From assembly GCA_900199505.1 (NCBI GenBank), contig FZQV01000017.1, forward strand, positions 1-52,959: DNA of 52,959 bases. The letters are read 5' to 3'. The stretch is from Ruaniaceae bacterium KH17. Lineage in GTDB: Bacteria > Actinomycetota > Actinomycetes > Actinomycetales > Actinomycetaceae. Under the pieces are notes generated by a model. It saw only the letters and a list, made by a program, of their open reading frames with translations, made no database searches and had not been told where the DNA came from. Shown here one piece after another: positions 1 through 8,905 of this stretch (position 1 is its first letter; each line of letters starts with the position of its first letter). The position numbers were made by a program, and so were the translations under genes.

Positions 1-1
1 T

Positions 2-274
2 GAAGGAGGCGTCAACGCAGCAATCAAACGCCTCCTGCGCGACCACAGGGGCCTTCCCGAAGAGCATGCCCGCACAGCGGTCGACTGGCTCCTGAACAGC
101 CTCACCGAACACCCGCATGACCCCTGGCACCTCGCCCAACGCCACCTCGCCGACCGCAGCGCCGCACCCGCCCCCGTCATTCAAGACGAGCAGATCGGAC
201 CAGTCACATACGACACCGGCCTCAGCGCCGAAGAAGGCCTCTGGACCCGAAAAGGATGGGCCGGACGCTCATGA
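2..274 (+). mobile_element. IS1249-like transposase, C-terminal fragment (partial at window edge)
   Basis: The open frame enters from the left edge and reads about 90 residues to a TGA at 272-274. It contains EGGVNAAIKRLL, RDHRGLPEEHARTAVDW and, near the end, LSAEEGLWTRKGWAGR. From memory this resembles the C-terminal end of IS1249-type transposases, where an EGG(I/V)N motif carries the last catalytic glutamate. No start codon is in view, so catalytic completeness cannot be judged. The element's right end should lie between 275 and about 330, but I could not define an inverted repeat without its left end. Alternative: another DDE transposase family. Confidence 0.6.
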
Positions 275-360
275 CACGCCGACGCCATACACACATTTTG
301 GCCGCTAACCCGCAAAAGTCATTCCACGGTTGCACGTAGGTTGCACGCGGCAGGAAACAA

Positions 361-391
361 GAAACCCCCGCGATCATTGCAATCACGGGGG
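361..391 (-). terminator. Intrinsic terminator downstream of tRNA-Ser(CGA)
   Basis: A hairpin with CCCCCG/CGGGGG arms and inner GAT/ATC pairing spans 365-391. On the minus strand it is followed by TTTCTTGTTT. It sits just 3' of the minus-strand tRNA. Confidence 0.75.
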
Positions 392-401
392 AATCCTCTG
401 G

Positions 402-487
402 CGGTAGCGGCGGGATTTGAACCCGCGGTGGCTATTAACCACACAACATTTCGAGTGTTGCACCTTCGGCCGCTCGGACACGCTACC
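402..487 (-). tRNA. tRNA-Ser(CGA)
   Basis: An 86-nt cloverleaf on the minus strand. The acceptor stem is GGTAGCG/CGCTACC with discriminator G at 402, and CCA is encoded at 401-399. The anticodon loop is CTCGAAA, giving CGA. It has the long variable arm typical of serine tRNAs and a T-loop with TTCAAATC. Confidence 0.95.
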
Positions 488-680
488 GCCAGCGAGTCTA
501 CAGTCCTGCGGCGCCCAGCCTCAAACGGATAGGCGGTGCCGTGCGCCACTCCGCGCCCCACACCGTCCCCAAGCGCACAACTGGAGCAGGAATCGACCCT
601 CGACGCGTTGTGGGTCGAGTTTTGCTCCGATTGGTCGATCGTTGGCCGAAAAGTGCGTCCTGCGCGGTGGTAAGGATCGT

Positions 681-703
681 CGCGGCGGGATGTGAACCCG
701 CGG
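681..703 (-). pseudogene. Truncated tRNA-Ser 3' end (T-arm copy)
   Basis: These 23 bases match the T-arm and start of the acceptor stem of tRNA-Ser(CGA) at 402-487, with one substitution in the T-loop (TTCAAAT becomes TTCACAT). No D-arm or anticodon arm is present. It lies one base beyond the tadA stop codon. Confidence 0.6.
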
Positions 704-1168
704 TCACCCGCGGTGGGTGGCGAAGAAGTCCTCGAGTAACGCGGCGCAGCGCTCCTCGGCTACGCCGCCGATCACCTCGGGCCGGTGATTCAGCCGCGAA
801 TCGCGCAACACGTCGCGAATCGAGCCGGCAGCGCCAGCCTTCTGATCCCACGCCCCGAACACCACGCGCGCAACCCGCGAAAGCACGATCGCCCCCGCAC
901 ACATCGTGCACGGCTCCAGCGTCACCACGAGCGTGCAGCCCTCCAGCCGCCACTCGCCCACCGCCCGAGCCGCCTCGCGCAAGGCGACGATCTCGGCGTG
1001 AGCCGTGGGGTCGCCGTCGGCCTCACGACGATTCACACCTTGCCCGACGACGTCCCCTTCCGGTCCCAGCACAACGGCACCAATCGGGACGTCCGGCCCC
1101 GCATCGGCGGCGAGCGCCAGCGCGCGATCCATCGCGGTTTCCCACGCGGCGGCGGATACGGGTCCCAT
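704..1168 (-). CDS. tadA: tRNA-specific adenosine deaminase TadA
   Basis: A 154-residue protein that deaminates the wobble adenosine of tRNA-Arg(ACG) to inosine; that tRNA is encoded at 8066-8138. The cytidine-deaminase zinc site is complete: H57-A-E59, then PCTMC with C87 and C90. Length fits the family. I chose ATG 1168 rather than upstream in-frame starts because a -10 hexamer TATTTT (1180-1175) lies 6 nt before it, which predicts a leaderless transcript. It is divergent from upp with only 40 bp between the start codons, so the two promoters overlap. Confidence 0.93.
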   Translation of the reverse strand: MGPVSAAAWETAMDRALALAADAGPDVPIGAVVLGPEGDVVGQGVNRREADGDPTAHAEIVALREAARAVGEWRLEGCTLVVTLEPCTMCAGAIVLSRVARVVFGAWDQKAGAAGSIRDVLRDSRLNHRPEVIGGVAEERCAALLEDFFATHRG

Positions 1169-1208
1169 AGCCCAAAAATACCCGTTGCGGACACGATATT
1201 CTTCCAGC

Positions 1209-1847
1209 ATGCGCCTGCACGTCACCGAACACCCGCTCATCGCCCACAAGCTCACCACGCTTCGCGACAAGAACACCTCCTCGCCAGTCTTTCGCCAACT
1301 CACCGAGGAGCTCGTGATGCTCCTCGCGTACGAGGCCACACGCGAGGTGGCGGTGCACGAGGTCGAGATCGAGACGCCCGTGGCGCCCACCATGGGCACG
1401 GCGCTCGCCAAGCCCCGCCCGATCGTGGTGCCGATTCTGCGCGCCGGGCTCGGCATGCTCGAGGGGATGACCCGGTTGCTGCCAACAGCCGAAGTGGGCT
1501 TCCTTGGCATGATTCGCGATGAGGAGACGCTTGAGGCGGCTACCTACGCGAACCGTCTGCCCGATGACCTCTCCGGGCGTCAGGTGTACGTGCTCGACCC
1601 GATGCTCGCCACCGGCGGCACCCTGATCATGGCGATCGAGTACCTACTCGAGCGCGGCGCGAAGGACGTCACCGCGATCTGCATCCTCGCCGCGCCGGAG
1701 GGCCTGCACAAGCTCGCCGACGCCGTGGGGCACCGCGCCGAAGTGAAGATCGTGACTGCTGCCGTGGACGAGCGCCTCAACGAACACGGGTACATCGTGC
1801 CCGGCCTGGGCGACGCCGGTGACCGTCTCTACGGAGTCGTGGACTGA
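1209..1847 (+). CDS. upp: Uracil phosphoribosyltransferase
   Basis: A 212-residue type I phosphoribosyltransferase that converts uracil and PRPP to UMP (pyrimidine salvage, cytoplasm). The PRPP-binding stretch [12 protein letters not shown] and the uracil-site segment near [13 protein letters not shown] are present, and length is normal. The start is ATG 1209: TATTCT at 1197-1202 is 6 nt upstream, so the mRNA should be leaderless, and the 68 extra upstream codons in frame are not conserved in the family. Divergent from tadA. Confidence 0.95.
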   Translation: MRLHVTEHPLIAHKLTTLRDKNTSSPVFRQLTEELVMLLAYEATREVAVHEVEIETPVAPTMGTALAKPRPIVVPILRAGLGMLEGMTRLLPTAEVGFLGMIRDEETLEAATYANRLPDDLSGRQVYVLDPMLATGGTLIMAIEYLLERGAKDVTAICILAAPEGLHKLADAVGHRAEVKIVTAAVDERLNEHGYIVPGLGDAGDRLYGVVD

Positions 1848-2051
1848 TCGCCGCATCCTCTCACGACTCTTGCGCGCACTGGGTATCTTCGCCCAGATCT
1901 GCAGTGCGGAGGCGCTCGCGCGCACTAACGGAGCAAGGCTCGACTCTTGACGCGTCTTCAGTTAAGTCTCGCTCCAGTAGTTGCGCTGGCAGTCGCGGTG
2001 GCAGGGGTGCGCAAGGGGCCGGGCGCGGCGCGGTGCGCTAGCCTGGCTCGC

Positions 2052-3071
2052 ATGTGGAACGCCGTGGAGACTATCGACTATCACACGGGCGGCGAGCCGT
2101 TCCGTATCGTTGCGGAGCCGCCCGTCCCGATCCCGGGCAGCACGGTGGCCGAGCGCCGCGCGAACGCGATCGGGGACACTCCCCTCGATCTCCTGCGCCG
2201 TGTGCTCTGCTTCGAGCCGCGCGGCCACGCGGACATGTACGGCGGCTTTATCACGCCTCCCGACGACGACGGCGCCCACTTCGGCGTGCTCTTCTGGCAC
2301 AAGGACGGCTTCTCGACGGCGTGCGGGCACGGCACGATCGCGCTCGGCGCGTGGGCGATCGAATCGGGCCTGGTGCCGGCGGATTCCAGCGGCGTCACGG
2401 ACGTGGTGATCGACGTCCCCTCCGGCCGCGTGACGGCGCGTGTCCACACGGGCGCGGACGGCCGGATCCAGCAGGTTGATTTCGTGAACGTGCCGAGCCG
2501 ACTCGTCGCGGAAGATCTTGACGTCGTGACCCACCGCGGCCCCACCACCGTGGATCTGGCGTGGGGCGGCGCGCTCTATGCCTGCCTCGACGCCTCCACC
2601 GTGGGCCTCACGGTGACTCCGGAGAACTTGACCGAGCTGATCGCCGTCGGGCGAGAGGTGAAGGCCGCCCTCGCGAATGACCCCCGGATTGAGCACCCCA
2701 CCGATCCGCGCCTGAGCGGCGTGTACGGCACGATCATTTACGACAATCTGGGCGCGCTCCCGGGCGGCGAGCGGCACCAGCGCAACGTGACGATCTTCGC
2801 GGACGGCCAAGTGGACCGCTCCCCCTGCGGCTCGGGAACGGCCGCCCGGGTGGCGGCACTCCACGCCACCGGGCAACTCGCCGAGGATCAGGTGCTCGTG
2901 CACGATTCGATCGTCGACTCGAGGTTCCGGGCGCGGATCGTGGAGCGCACCACCGAGTTCGGGCTCCCGGCGGTAGTGCCGCTCGTGAGCGGGAACGCCT
3001 ACCGCGTGGGCCGGTGCATCTTCGAGGTGGATCCGCGCGATCCGATGACGCCAGGGTTCGTGCTGCGATGA
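2052..3071 (+). CDS. Proline racemase superfamily enzyme
   Basis: A 339-residue member of the proline racemase/hydroxyproline epimerase superfamily, cytoplasmic. Both general acid/base cysteines are visible: C91 in STACGHGT and C259 in SPCGSGTAA. A Cys/Cys pair is typical of racemases and 4-hydroxyproline epimerases; 3-hydroxyproline dehydratases usually replace one of them. Start ATG 2052 has TAGCCT (2039-2044) 7 nt upstream, so it is predicted leaderless. Its stop overlaps the next start (ATGA), so it is translationally coupled to the cyclodeaminase-family gene. The exact substrate is not determinable from sequence. Confidence 0.88.
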   Translation: MWNAVETIDYHTGGEPFRIVAEPPVPIPGSTVAERRANAIGDTPLDLLRRVLCFEPRGHADMYGGFITPPDDDGAHFGVLFWHKDGFSTACGHGTIALGAWAIESGLVPADSSGVTDVVIDVPSGRVTARVHTGADGRIQQVDFVNVPSRLVAEDLDVVTHRGPTTVDLAWGGALYACLDASTVGLTVTPENLTELIAVGREVKAALANDPRIEHPTDPRLSGVYGTIIYDNLGALPGGERHQRNVTIFADGQVDRSPCGSGTAARVAALHATGQLAEDQVLVHDSIVDSRFRARIVERTTEFGLPAVVPLVSGNAYRVGRCIFEVDPRDPMTPGFVLR

Positions 3072-3997
3072 CCCTCACCCTGGACGCCGCCGCCGTCAAC
3101 CGGCTCTCGCCCGCGGCCGCCGTGGCCGCGATCACCGCCACACTCGAATCCGGCTTCGACCCAGCGGCGGACATCCCGCGCGGGATCATCGACCTCGCGC
3201 ACGGCCAGCTGCTCGTGATGCCCACCGAAGCGAGCGGCTACATGGGGATCAAGGTGGCCTCCGTGGCGCCGGGCAACCCCGAGCTGGGTCTGCCGCGGAT
3301 CCAGGGTAGTTACCTGCTCTATGACTCGGCCACACTCTCGCTCCAGGCGATCCTCGACGGCACGGCGCTCACCACCCTGCGCACGCCCGCGGTCTCCATC
3401 GCGGCGGTGAAGCCGGTGCTGGATCGGCGCCCCGAGCCGCAGCACGTGGTGGTGTTCGGCGCCGGGCCGCAGGCCGCCGGGCACATCGACACGATTGCGG
3501 GGGTCGCACCGGGCGGGGTTGGCAGTGCCACGTTCGTGCTTCGCCGCCCCGAGCGCGCGGGGGATGATGTGCTCACGCGAGGGAGCGTCGTCGGGCTCGG
3601 CTCCGAGGAGGCGAACCTGGCCCTGGCCGACGCCGATGTGGTGGTCTGCGCAACAAGCGCTCGGGAGCCGCTCTTCGACAGTTCGCTTCTGCAGCCGCAC
3701 GCCATTGCGATCGCAATCGGCTCGCACGAGGTGGACGCCCGCGAACTCGATGGTGCGCTGCTGGGCCGCGCATCGGTGATCGTGGAGAGCACGGTCAACT
3801 CGCTCCGCGAGGGCGGGGACGTGATCATGGCAATCGCCGAGGGCCATCTTGCAGCCGAGGACCTCATCCCCATGCGGGACGTGATCGCCGGTGCCGTAGA
3901 GCTCCCCAATGACCGCCCGGTCGTCTTCAAGAGTTCGGGGATGAGCTGGCAGGACCTCAGCGTGGCGACTGCGGTGTTTGAGCTACAGAACGGCTGA
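3068..3997 (+). CDS. Ornithine cyclodeaminase/mu-crystallin family protein
   Basis: A 309-residue Rossmann-fold NAD(P)-binding enzyme. The nucleotide-binding motif GAGPQAAGHI is clear, as are the family segments YMGIKVASVAPGN and GIIDL near the substrate site. The family includes ornithine cyclodeaminase, alanine dehydrogenase and delta1-pyrroline-2-carboxylate (Pyr2C) reductase. Coupling by a 4-nt overlap to a proline racemase-family gene argues for imino/amino-acid turnover around proline or hydroxyproline, with Pyr2C reductase the best guess. That assignment is inferred from context, not from active-site residues. Confidence 0.85.
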   Translation: MTLTLDAAAVNRLSPAAAVAAITATLESGFDPAADIPRGIIDLAHGQLLVMPTEASGYMGIKVASVAPGNPELGLPRIQGSYLLYDSATLSLQAILDGTALTTLRTPAVSIAAVKPVLDRRPEPQHVVVFGAGPQAAGHIDTIAGVAPGGVGSATFVLRRPERAGDDVLTRGSVVGLGSEEANLALADADVVVCATSAREPLFDSSLLQPHAIAIAIGSHEVDARELDGALLGRASVIVESTVNSLREGGDVIMAIAEGHLAAEDLIPMRDVIAGAVELPNDRPVVFKSSGMSWQDLSVATAVFELQNG

Positions 3998-4029
3998 CGC
4001 GAACGCCGTCGGGGACGGACAATAGAGAC

Positions 4030-5025
4030 ATGACTGTACAGCCTGACATTCTTGGCGAGCCCTGGGTCAACGAGGACATTCTCGTGCCCGAACATCCCGC
4101 GGCACCGGGCGCGGACCGCGCCGTGCTCGTCTACCAGGAACAGGCCCCCACACGCGACGGCGGCCACCCCCTTCCAGTGGCCGTGCTGTACCTGCCCGGT
4201 TTCGTGGACTATTTCTTCCAGAAGGAACTGGCGCAGGAGTTTATCGACGCCGGGATTGAGTTCTATGGGCTTGACCAGCGGGCGCAGGGCCGCGCAATCG
4301 GCAGTGGCGGGCTGGAGAACATCAACGATCTACAGCTACGGAACGTGGAGACGGCGCGGGCCGTGCGGCGATTGCGCGAGATCGGGCACGAGAAGGTGGT
4401 GCTGGCCGGGCACTCGACCGGCGGACTCCAGGCCGTGATCTACGCGGGGCGCGCAACCCCGGGCGGACCCGCGGCGAGCACTCCCCCCGCTCCCGCGATC
4501 GACGCCGTACTGCTGAACTCCCCATGGTTCGCGTTGCACCGGAAGCAGCCGCTGAAGGCGGTGGCGATCGGGCTCGCTCAGGCAGTGGGAGGGGTGTTCC
4601 CGGACGCCGGACTCGGGATGCTCGGCGCCGATTACGTGCGCTCGCTCCACAAGGACTACGGCGGCGAATGGGAGTTCGAGCGCGAGTGGAAGGTGCTGGA
4701 CGAGATGCCGGCGCGCGCCGGATTCCTAAGATCTGTGTTCTCGTTGCAGGCCGAGCTGCGGAAGGGCCTCGGAATCCAGGTGCCGATATTGCTGTGCACC
4801 TCGGGCAAGGCGGGCGATCCGGTCCACCCCACACCCGAGGAACTCGCGCACCGGGACGTGGTGCTGAACCCGCAGGACATGTGGCGGCTCTCGAACCGGC
4901 TCGGGCCCAACGTCACCACGCGAATCTTCCCCGGCGCCGTGCACGATATCGCGCACTCGCGGAAGGACGTCCGCGAGGAGTATGCGGCCACCGCCATCGA
5001 ATGGGTCCGGGCCGTCACCTCCTGA
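4030..5025 (+). CDS. Alpha/beta hydrolase (serine aminopeptidase S33 / monoacylglycerol-lipase type)
   Basis: A 331-residue cytoplasmic alpha/beta hydrolase. The nucleophile elbow is GHSTGG with S129, and the probable catalytic histidine is in GAVHDIAHSRKD near the C-terminus. No signal peptide. It resembles the Hydrolase_4/monoacylglycerol lipase group; the substrate cannot be predicted. GACAAT at 4018-4023 is 6 nt before ATG 4030, so the gene is probably leaderless with its own promoter, 32 bp after the cyclodeaminase gene. A GCCGTCGG motif (4005-4012) lies in this gap. Confidence 0.85.
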   Translation: MTVQPDILGEPWVNEDILVPEHPAAPGADRAVLVYQEQAPTRDGGHPLPVAVLYLPGFVDYFFQKELAQEFIDAGIEFYGLDQRAQGRAIGSGGLENINDLQLRNVETARAVRRLREIGHEKVVLAGHSTGGLQAVIYAGRATPGGPAASTPPAPAIDAVLLNSPWFALHRKQPLKAVAIGLAQAVGGVFPDAGLGMLGADYVRSLHKDYGGEWEFEREWKVLDEMPARAGFLRSVFSLQAELRKGLGIQVPILLCTSGKAGDPVHPTPEELAHRDVVLNPQDMWRLSNRLGPNVTTRIFPGAVHDIAHSRKDVREEYAATAIEWVRAVTS

Positions 5026-5056
5026 ACCAGCCTCCTCCGCGCGCCGGCGCGGGGAG

Positions 5057-5110
5057 CCGTGCATGATTCCATACGTCCCGCGCGCCCGGCACGTATCGGA
5101 TCGCGCACGG
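5057..5110. repeat. Nested inverted repeat between hydrolase and PLP-enzyme genes
   Basis: Outer arms CCGTGC (5057-5062) and GCACGG (5105-5110) enclose inner arms ATACGT and ACGTAT. Arms are short. It may act as a terminator or as a regulatory palindrome for the leaderless gene at 5185. Confidence 0.4.
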
Positions 5111-5184
5111 CTCGCACCACCGCCCGCCCAGCCCTCGTGGACGCCGTCGGCAAAGGGCACCGCGCGGCGATTATGCTGACACCC

Positions 5185-6387
5185 ATGACGCAACCGGACC
5201 GTGAGAACGCCGAGACCCTGAGCTTCGAGAGCGCCGCCGTGCACGTGGGCAACGTCCACATGGGCTCGCGGATGGGTACGGCGGTGCGCACTCCGATCGT
5301 CATGGCGAACTCGTACGAACTGCCCTACGACGCGCCCTCCCTCGACTGGCACGCCCCCGATCAGTTCCTGTACCAGCGGAACACGGGCGTGAACCAGAAC
5401 GGCTTGGAGAAGCGGCTCGCGGCGCTGGAGGGCGCCGAGGAGTGCGTGGTGTTCTCGACCGGCGTGGCCGCGATGTATGCGGTGTTCTTCACGACGCTCC
5501 GCTCCGGCGATCACTGCGTGTGCACGAACATCGGCTACAACGCGCTGCGGCGCATCCTGGAGAACCTGCTCCCGGAGAAGTACGGGATCGAGACCACGTT
5601 CGTGGACACCTCGGACCTGGACGCGGTGCGCGCGGCGATCCGCCCAAACACGAAGCTGGTGCACTGCGAGGTGCTCGCGAACCCCGTGAACCGGGTGGCG
5701 GACATCGAGGCGCTGGCCGAGATCGCGCACAAGGCGGGGGCCGTCTTCTCGGTGGACTCGACGTACACGCCGCCGGGCTGGTTCCGCCCGCTCGAGCACG
5801 GCGCGGACCTCGTGCAACACTCGCTGACCAAGTACATCAACGGGCACGGCGACGCGATGGGCGGCGCGGTGCTCGGCCGGCACGAGCTGATCGAGCCGGT
5901 CCGGATCGACGCGCAGGTGGACATGGGCGCGGCGCTCAGCCCGTTCAACGCCTGGCTGATCACGCGCGGCACGGTCACGCTGCCGTTGCGCCTGAAGCAC
6001 ATCGCGGAGTCCACGCAGCAGGTTGCCGAGTTCCTGGAGGCGCACCCGAAGATCGCGCATGTTGCCTTCCCGGGCCTGCCGAGCCACCCGCAACACGAGC
6101 TCGCCGCCCGCCAGCTCGATGCGGGCTTTGGCGGCACAATCGCGTTCTGCCTCAACGGGACGCAGGAGACGCAGAACGAGTTCGTCTCGAAGCTCCGGCT
6201 GATCACCTCCGCCGTGTCCCTCGGGCACGACGAATCGCTGATCGTGCACCTCAGCCTCGAGGACGCGCACGCGGTCGAGTTCCCGGAGATCTTCAAGACC
6301 AACGGCATCCTGCGCCTCTCGCTCGGCCTCGAGAACCCCAATGACCTGATCGCCGATCTCGCCGCGGCGCTCACTAACGTCGGTTGA
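5185..6387 (+). CDS. Cys/Met-metabolism PLP-dependent enzyme (trans-sulfuration family)
   Basis: A 400-residue fold-type I PLP enzyme of the cystathionine gamma-synthase/beta-lyase/methionine gamma-lyase family. The Schiff-base lysine is K216 in HSLTKYINGHGD, and the phosphate-binding STGVAAMYA segment lies at about 91-99. It can be assigned to sulfur-amino-acid metabolism, but lyase and synthase activities cannot be separated from sequence. ATG 5185 is preferred over ATG 5173 because TATGCT (5172-5177) is a -10 box 7 nt upstream, and the earlier ATG lies inside that box. A GCCGTCGG motif lies at 5143-5150. Confidence 0.87.
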   Translation: MTQPDRENAETLSFESAAVHVGNVHMGSRMGTAVRTPIVMANSYELPYDAPSLDWHAPDQFLYQRNTGVNQNGLEKRLAALEGAEECVVFSTGVAAMYAVFFTTLRSGDHCVCTNIGYNALRRILENLLPEKYGIETTFVDTSDLDAVRAAIRPNTKLVHCEVLANPVNRVADIEALAEIAHKAGAVFSVDSTYTPPGWFRPLEHGADLVQHSLTKYINGHGDAMGGAVLGRHELIEPVRIDAQVDMGAALSPFNAWLITRGTVTLPLRLKHIAESTQQVAEFLEAHPKIAHVAFPGLPSHPQHELAARQLDAGFGGTIAFCLNGTQETQNEFVSKLRLITSAVSLGHDESLIVHLSLEDAHAVEFPEIFKTNGILRLSLGLENPNDLIADLAAALTNVG

Positions 6388-6522
6388 GCGAAACCGCGGG
6401 CGCAGTCGAATCCACCAGACGCCGCCAGCCGCTGCCAACGAGCCCGACGGCGCCCACTTCCTCGCGCTGAGACGGTTCTGCTAGCGCTCGCCAACGCCGT
6501 CGGCAGACGCCATACTTGCGCC

Positions 6523-8007
6523 ATGGGTAGCGAAGTCGAATCGGCCACCTTCACGAGGGAGCAGCGGCAGAAGTATCGCGCGAAGGCGAGGGCCTGCCTC
6601 GACGTGTTCGAGCAAATGCTGGCCACCCGCTCTTTCGACTTCGACGAGCCGATGATCGGCATGGAGATTGAGCTCAACCTGGTCGATCGTGACTACCGCC
6701 CTCGTATGGACAACGCCGAGGTGCTCTCCGCGATCGCCGATCCGGAGTATCAAACCGAACTCGCCCGGTTCAACATCGAGTTCAATGTGGCGCCACGGCG
6801 CATCCATGACGAGAGCATGGTGGACCTGGAAGGCCAGTTGCGCGCCTCGCTGAATCGCGCCGAGGTGCACTGCAACGGGGTCGGCTCACACATCGTGATG
6901 GTGGGGATCCTGCCCACGGTGATGCCCGAGACGTTCGACGGCGAGTGGATGAGTGAGAACACCCGGTACCAAGCGCTCAATGACGCCTTCCTGGCGGCGC
7001 GCGGCGAGGACATCCACCTCGACATCGTGGGGCCCTCGGGTGAGCGGCTCACCCGCTTCGCCGATTCGCTCGCGCCGGAGTCGGCATGCACCTCGATGCA
7101 GCTGCACCTGCAGGTGCGGCCGCACGAGTTCGCCGCCTACTGGAACGCCGCCCAAGTGGTGGCGGGCGCACAGCTCGCCCTCGGCGCGAACAGTCCGTAC
7201 TTCATGGGCCACGAGCTGTGGGCGGAGACCCGGGTGGAGCTGTTCACGCAGGCGGCGGACACGCGCCCGGAAGAGTTGCGGAACCAGGGCGTGCGCCCCC
7301 GCGTGTTCTTTGGGGATCGCTGGATCACCTCGATCTTCGACCTCTTCGAGGAGAACACGCGCTACTTCCCCGCGCTCCTGCCCGAACTCGACGCCGAGGA
7401 CCCGCAAGAGGCATTCGACGCCGGCCGCGCCCCCAAGCTCGCCGAAATGCGCCTGCACAATGGCACGATCTACCGTTGGAACCGGCCGATCTACGACATC
7501 GTGGAGGGGCATCCCCACCTGCGCGTGGAGAACCGCGTACTGCCAGCAGGTCCCACCATCATCGACACGCTCGCCAACGCAGCGTTCTATTTCGGCGCGG
7601 TCCGCGCCCTGGTCGCCGATGATCGCCCGGTGTGGACCCGGATGTCGTTTGCCACGGCGCGAGAGAACTTCGTGAATGGTGCGCGCGAGGGGATCGACGC
7701 CACACAGTTCTGGCCGGGCCGCGGCGAGATCCCCACGAGCGAGCTCGTGCTCCGGGAACTCCTCCCCATGGCCTTTGCGGGCCTCGCGTCCTGGGGCGTC
7801 GAGCCGGAGGCGGCGAAGCGGCTCCTCGGCGTCATCGAGGGGCGCTGCCTCACGGGGCAGAACGGCGCACACTGGCAGGTGGCGACGGTCCACGCCTTCG
7901 AGCAGCGCGGCCTCGACCGCGCCGAGGCACTCCGCCAGATGACGGCCCTCTACGCGCAGAACATGCACTCCAACGAGCCCGTCCACACGTGGGAGGTTCC
8001 GAGCTAA
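6523..8007 (+). CDS. Glutamate-cysteine ligase family 2 (GCS2-like) protein
   Basis: A 494-residue ATP-grasp-like carboxylate-amine ligase of the GCS2 type. Conserved stretches include IGMEIELNLVD near residue 50, with the glutamates that bind ATP/Mg, then FNIEFNVAPR, and later LRLHNGT-like and HLRVENRVLPAGPT segments. Actinobacterial members are often annotated glutamate--cysteine ligase, but the true product (gamma-glutamylcysteine or another gamma-glutamyl compound) is open. Start ATG 6523 has CATACT 6 nt upstream, so it is predicted leaderless. Two GCCGTCGG-type motifs lie in the 135-bp upstream gap (6444-6451 and 6496-6503). Confidence 0.8.
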   Translation: MGSEVESATFTREQRQKYRAKARACLDVFEQMLATRSFDFDEPMIGMEIELNLVDRDYRPRMDNAEVLSAIADPEYQTELARFNIEFNVAPRRIHDESMVDLEGQLRASLNRAEVHCNGVGSHIVMVGILPTVMPETFDGEWMSENTRYQALNDAFLAARGEDIHLDIVGPSGERLTRFADSLAPESACTSMQLHLQVRPHEFAAYWNAAQVVAGAQLALGANSPYFMGHELWAETRVELFTQAADTRPEELRNQGVRPRVFFGDRWITSIFDLFEENTRYFPALLPELDAEDPQEAFDAGRAPKLAEMRLHNGTIYRWNRPIYDIVEGHPHLRVENRVLPAGPTIIDTLANAAFYFGAVRALVADDRPVWTRMSFATARENFVNGAREGIDATQFWPGRGEIPTSELVLRELLPMAFAGLASWGVEPEAAKRLLGVIEGRCLTGQNGAHWQVATVHAFEQRGLDRAEALRQMTALYAQNMHSNEPVHTWEVPS

Positions 8008-8028
8008 CGGGACCGATCGCCGTCGGGC

Positions 8029-8058
8029 AAAAAAGAAGCCCCCGTCATTGACGAGGGC
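8029..8058 (-). terminator. Terminator downstream of tRNA-Arg(ACG)
   Basis: A hairpin with arms at 8038-8046 and 8050-8058 (one mismatch). On the minus strand it is followed by TTCTTTTTT. It also lies 3' of the plus-strand ligase gene. Confidence 0.75.
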
Positions 8059-8065
8059 CGGTCCG

Positions 8066-8138
8066 CGCGCCTGAAGGGACTCGAACCCCCAACCTTCTGA
8101 TCCGTAGTCAGATGCTCTATCCATTGAGCTACAGGCGC
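8066..8138 (-). tRNA. tRNA-Arg(ACG)
   Basis: A 73-nt cloverleaf on the minus strand. The acceptor stem is GCGCCTG/CAGGCGC, the anticodon loop CTACGGA gives ACG, and the T-loop is GTTCGAGTC. CCA is not encoded. It is the substrate expected for TadA. Confidence 0.95.
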
Positions 8139-8224
8139 AACGCTTATGAAGCATACCCGCTAGCCGCCCTGCACTCCAACTGGATACGTTATGGCGGTCA
8201 ACACAGCCCGACGGCGTCGGCCTG

Positions 8225-8905
8225 CTACTCGTCCACCACCAACCGATAGCCCATCCCCGGCTCCGTCAGCAGATACCGCGGCTCCGTAGGATCCGGTTCC
8301 AGCTTCTTGCGAAGCTGCGACAGGTAGAGCCGCAGGTAGCCAGTATCCCGCACGTGCTCGGTTCCCCAGATGTGCCGGAGAATGGTCTGCCGCGTCACGA
8401 GCTTCCCGGCGTTTCGGATCAGCAGCTCCATCACCTGCCACTCGGTGGGAGTCAGCCGGATCGGACCGGTATCGCTGCCGACGGCGGTACCTCGAGCCAG
8501 ATCGATGGTGACGGTGCCGATTCGCACAACAGGGCTCGGCTCCTGCTGCGGCATCCGCCGGGTGAGCGCGCGCACCCGCGCCAACAGTTCGTCCACCGAG
8601 AAGGGCTTGGTCACGTAGTCGTCGGCGCCGGCATCGAGCGCCTCCACCTTGTCTGCGGAGCCCGCACGCCCTGAGACCACCAGGATCGGCGCCTCCGACC
8701 AGCCCCTGATCGTCCGAATCACGTCGACTCCGTCGAGCCCTGGCATGCCGAGATCGAGCAGGAACACGTCCGGCAGCTCATCGACGGCGACGGCGATCGC
8801 CTGAGCCCCATCGGCGGCCGTCACCACCTCGTACCCTTTGACCCCGAGCGTGATCCGCAGCGCGCGCACCAGCTGCGGATCGTCGTCGGCAATGAGGATC
8901 TTCAT
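8225..8905 (-). CDS. kdpE: KdpE-like OmpR-family response regulator
   Basis: A 226-residue response regulator. The receiver domain has D51 as phosphoacceptor, acidic residues at 7-9 and K100 in TKPFS. The C-terminal winged helix contains RHIWGTEHVRDTGYLRLYL, the recognition-helix region typical of KdpE. Its ATG overlaps the stop of the sensor kinase gene by 4 nt, so the pair is co-translated. KdpE proteins control potassium uptake. No kdpFABC is in the window; the nearby APC permease at 10109-12073 is the likely target, with phased half-sites upstream of it. Confidence 0.9.
   Translation of the reverse strand: MKILIADDDPQLVRALRITLGVKGYEVVTAADGAQAIAVAVDELPDVFLLDLGMPGLDGVDVIRTIRGWSEAPILVVSGRAGSADKVEALDAGADDYVTKPFSVDELLARVRALTRRMPQQEPSPVVRIGTVTIDLARGTAVGSDTGPIRLTPTEWQVMELLIRNAGKLVTRQTILRHIWGTEHVRDTGYLRLYLSQLRKKLEPDPTEPRYLLTEPGMGYRLVVDE

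Noticed and set aside
1947-2051. N-terminal extension of the proline racemase
   Set aside because: In frame but with no family similarity, and it contains the -10 box TAGCCT at 2039-2044.
2052-3071. Trans-3-hydroxyproline dehydratase as the name of the racemase-family gene
   Set aside because: Context suggests it, but both catalytic cysteines are present, which favours racemase/epimerase chemistry; the broad family name was kept.
4726-6438. 570-codon open frame on the minus strand
   Set aside because: It lies antisense to the hydrolase and PLP-enzyme genes, is Arg/His/Val-rich and lacks family motifs. Long shadow frames are expected in high-G+C coding DNA.
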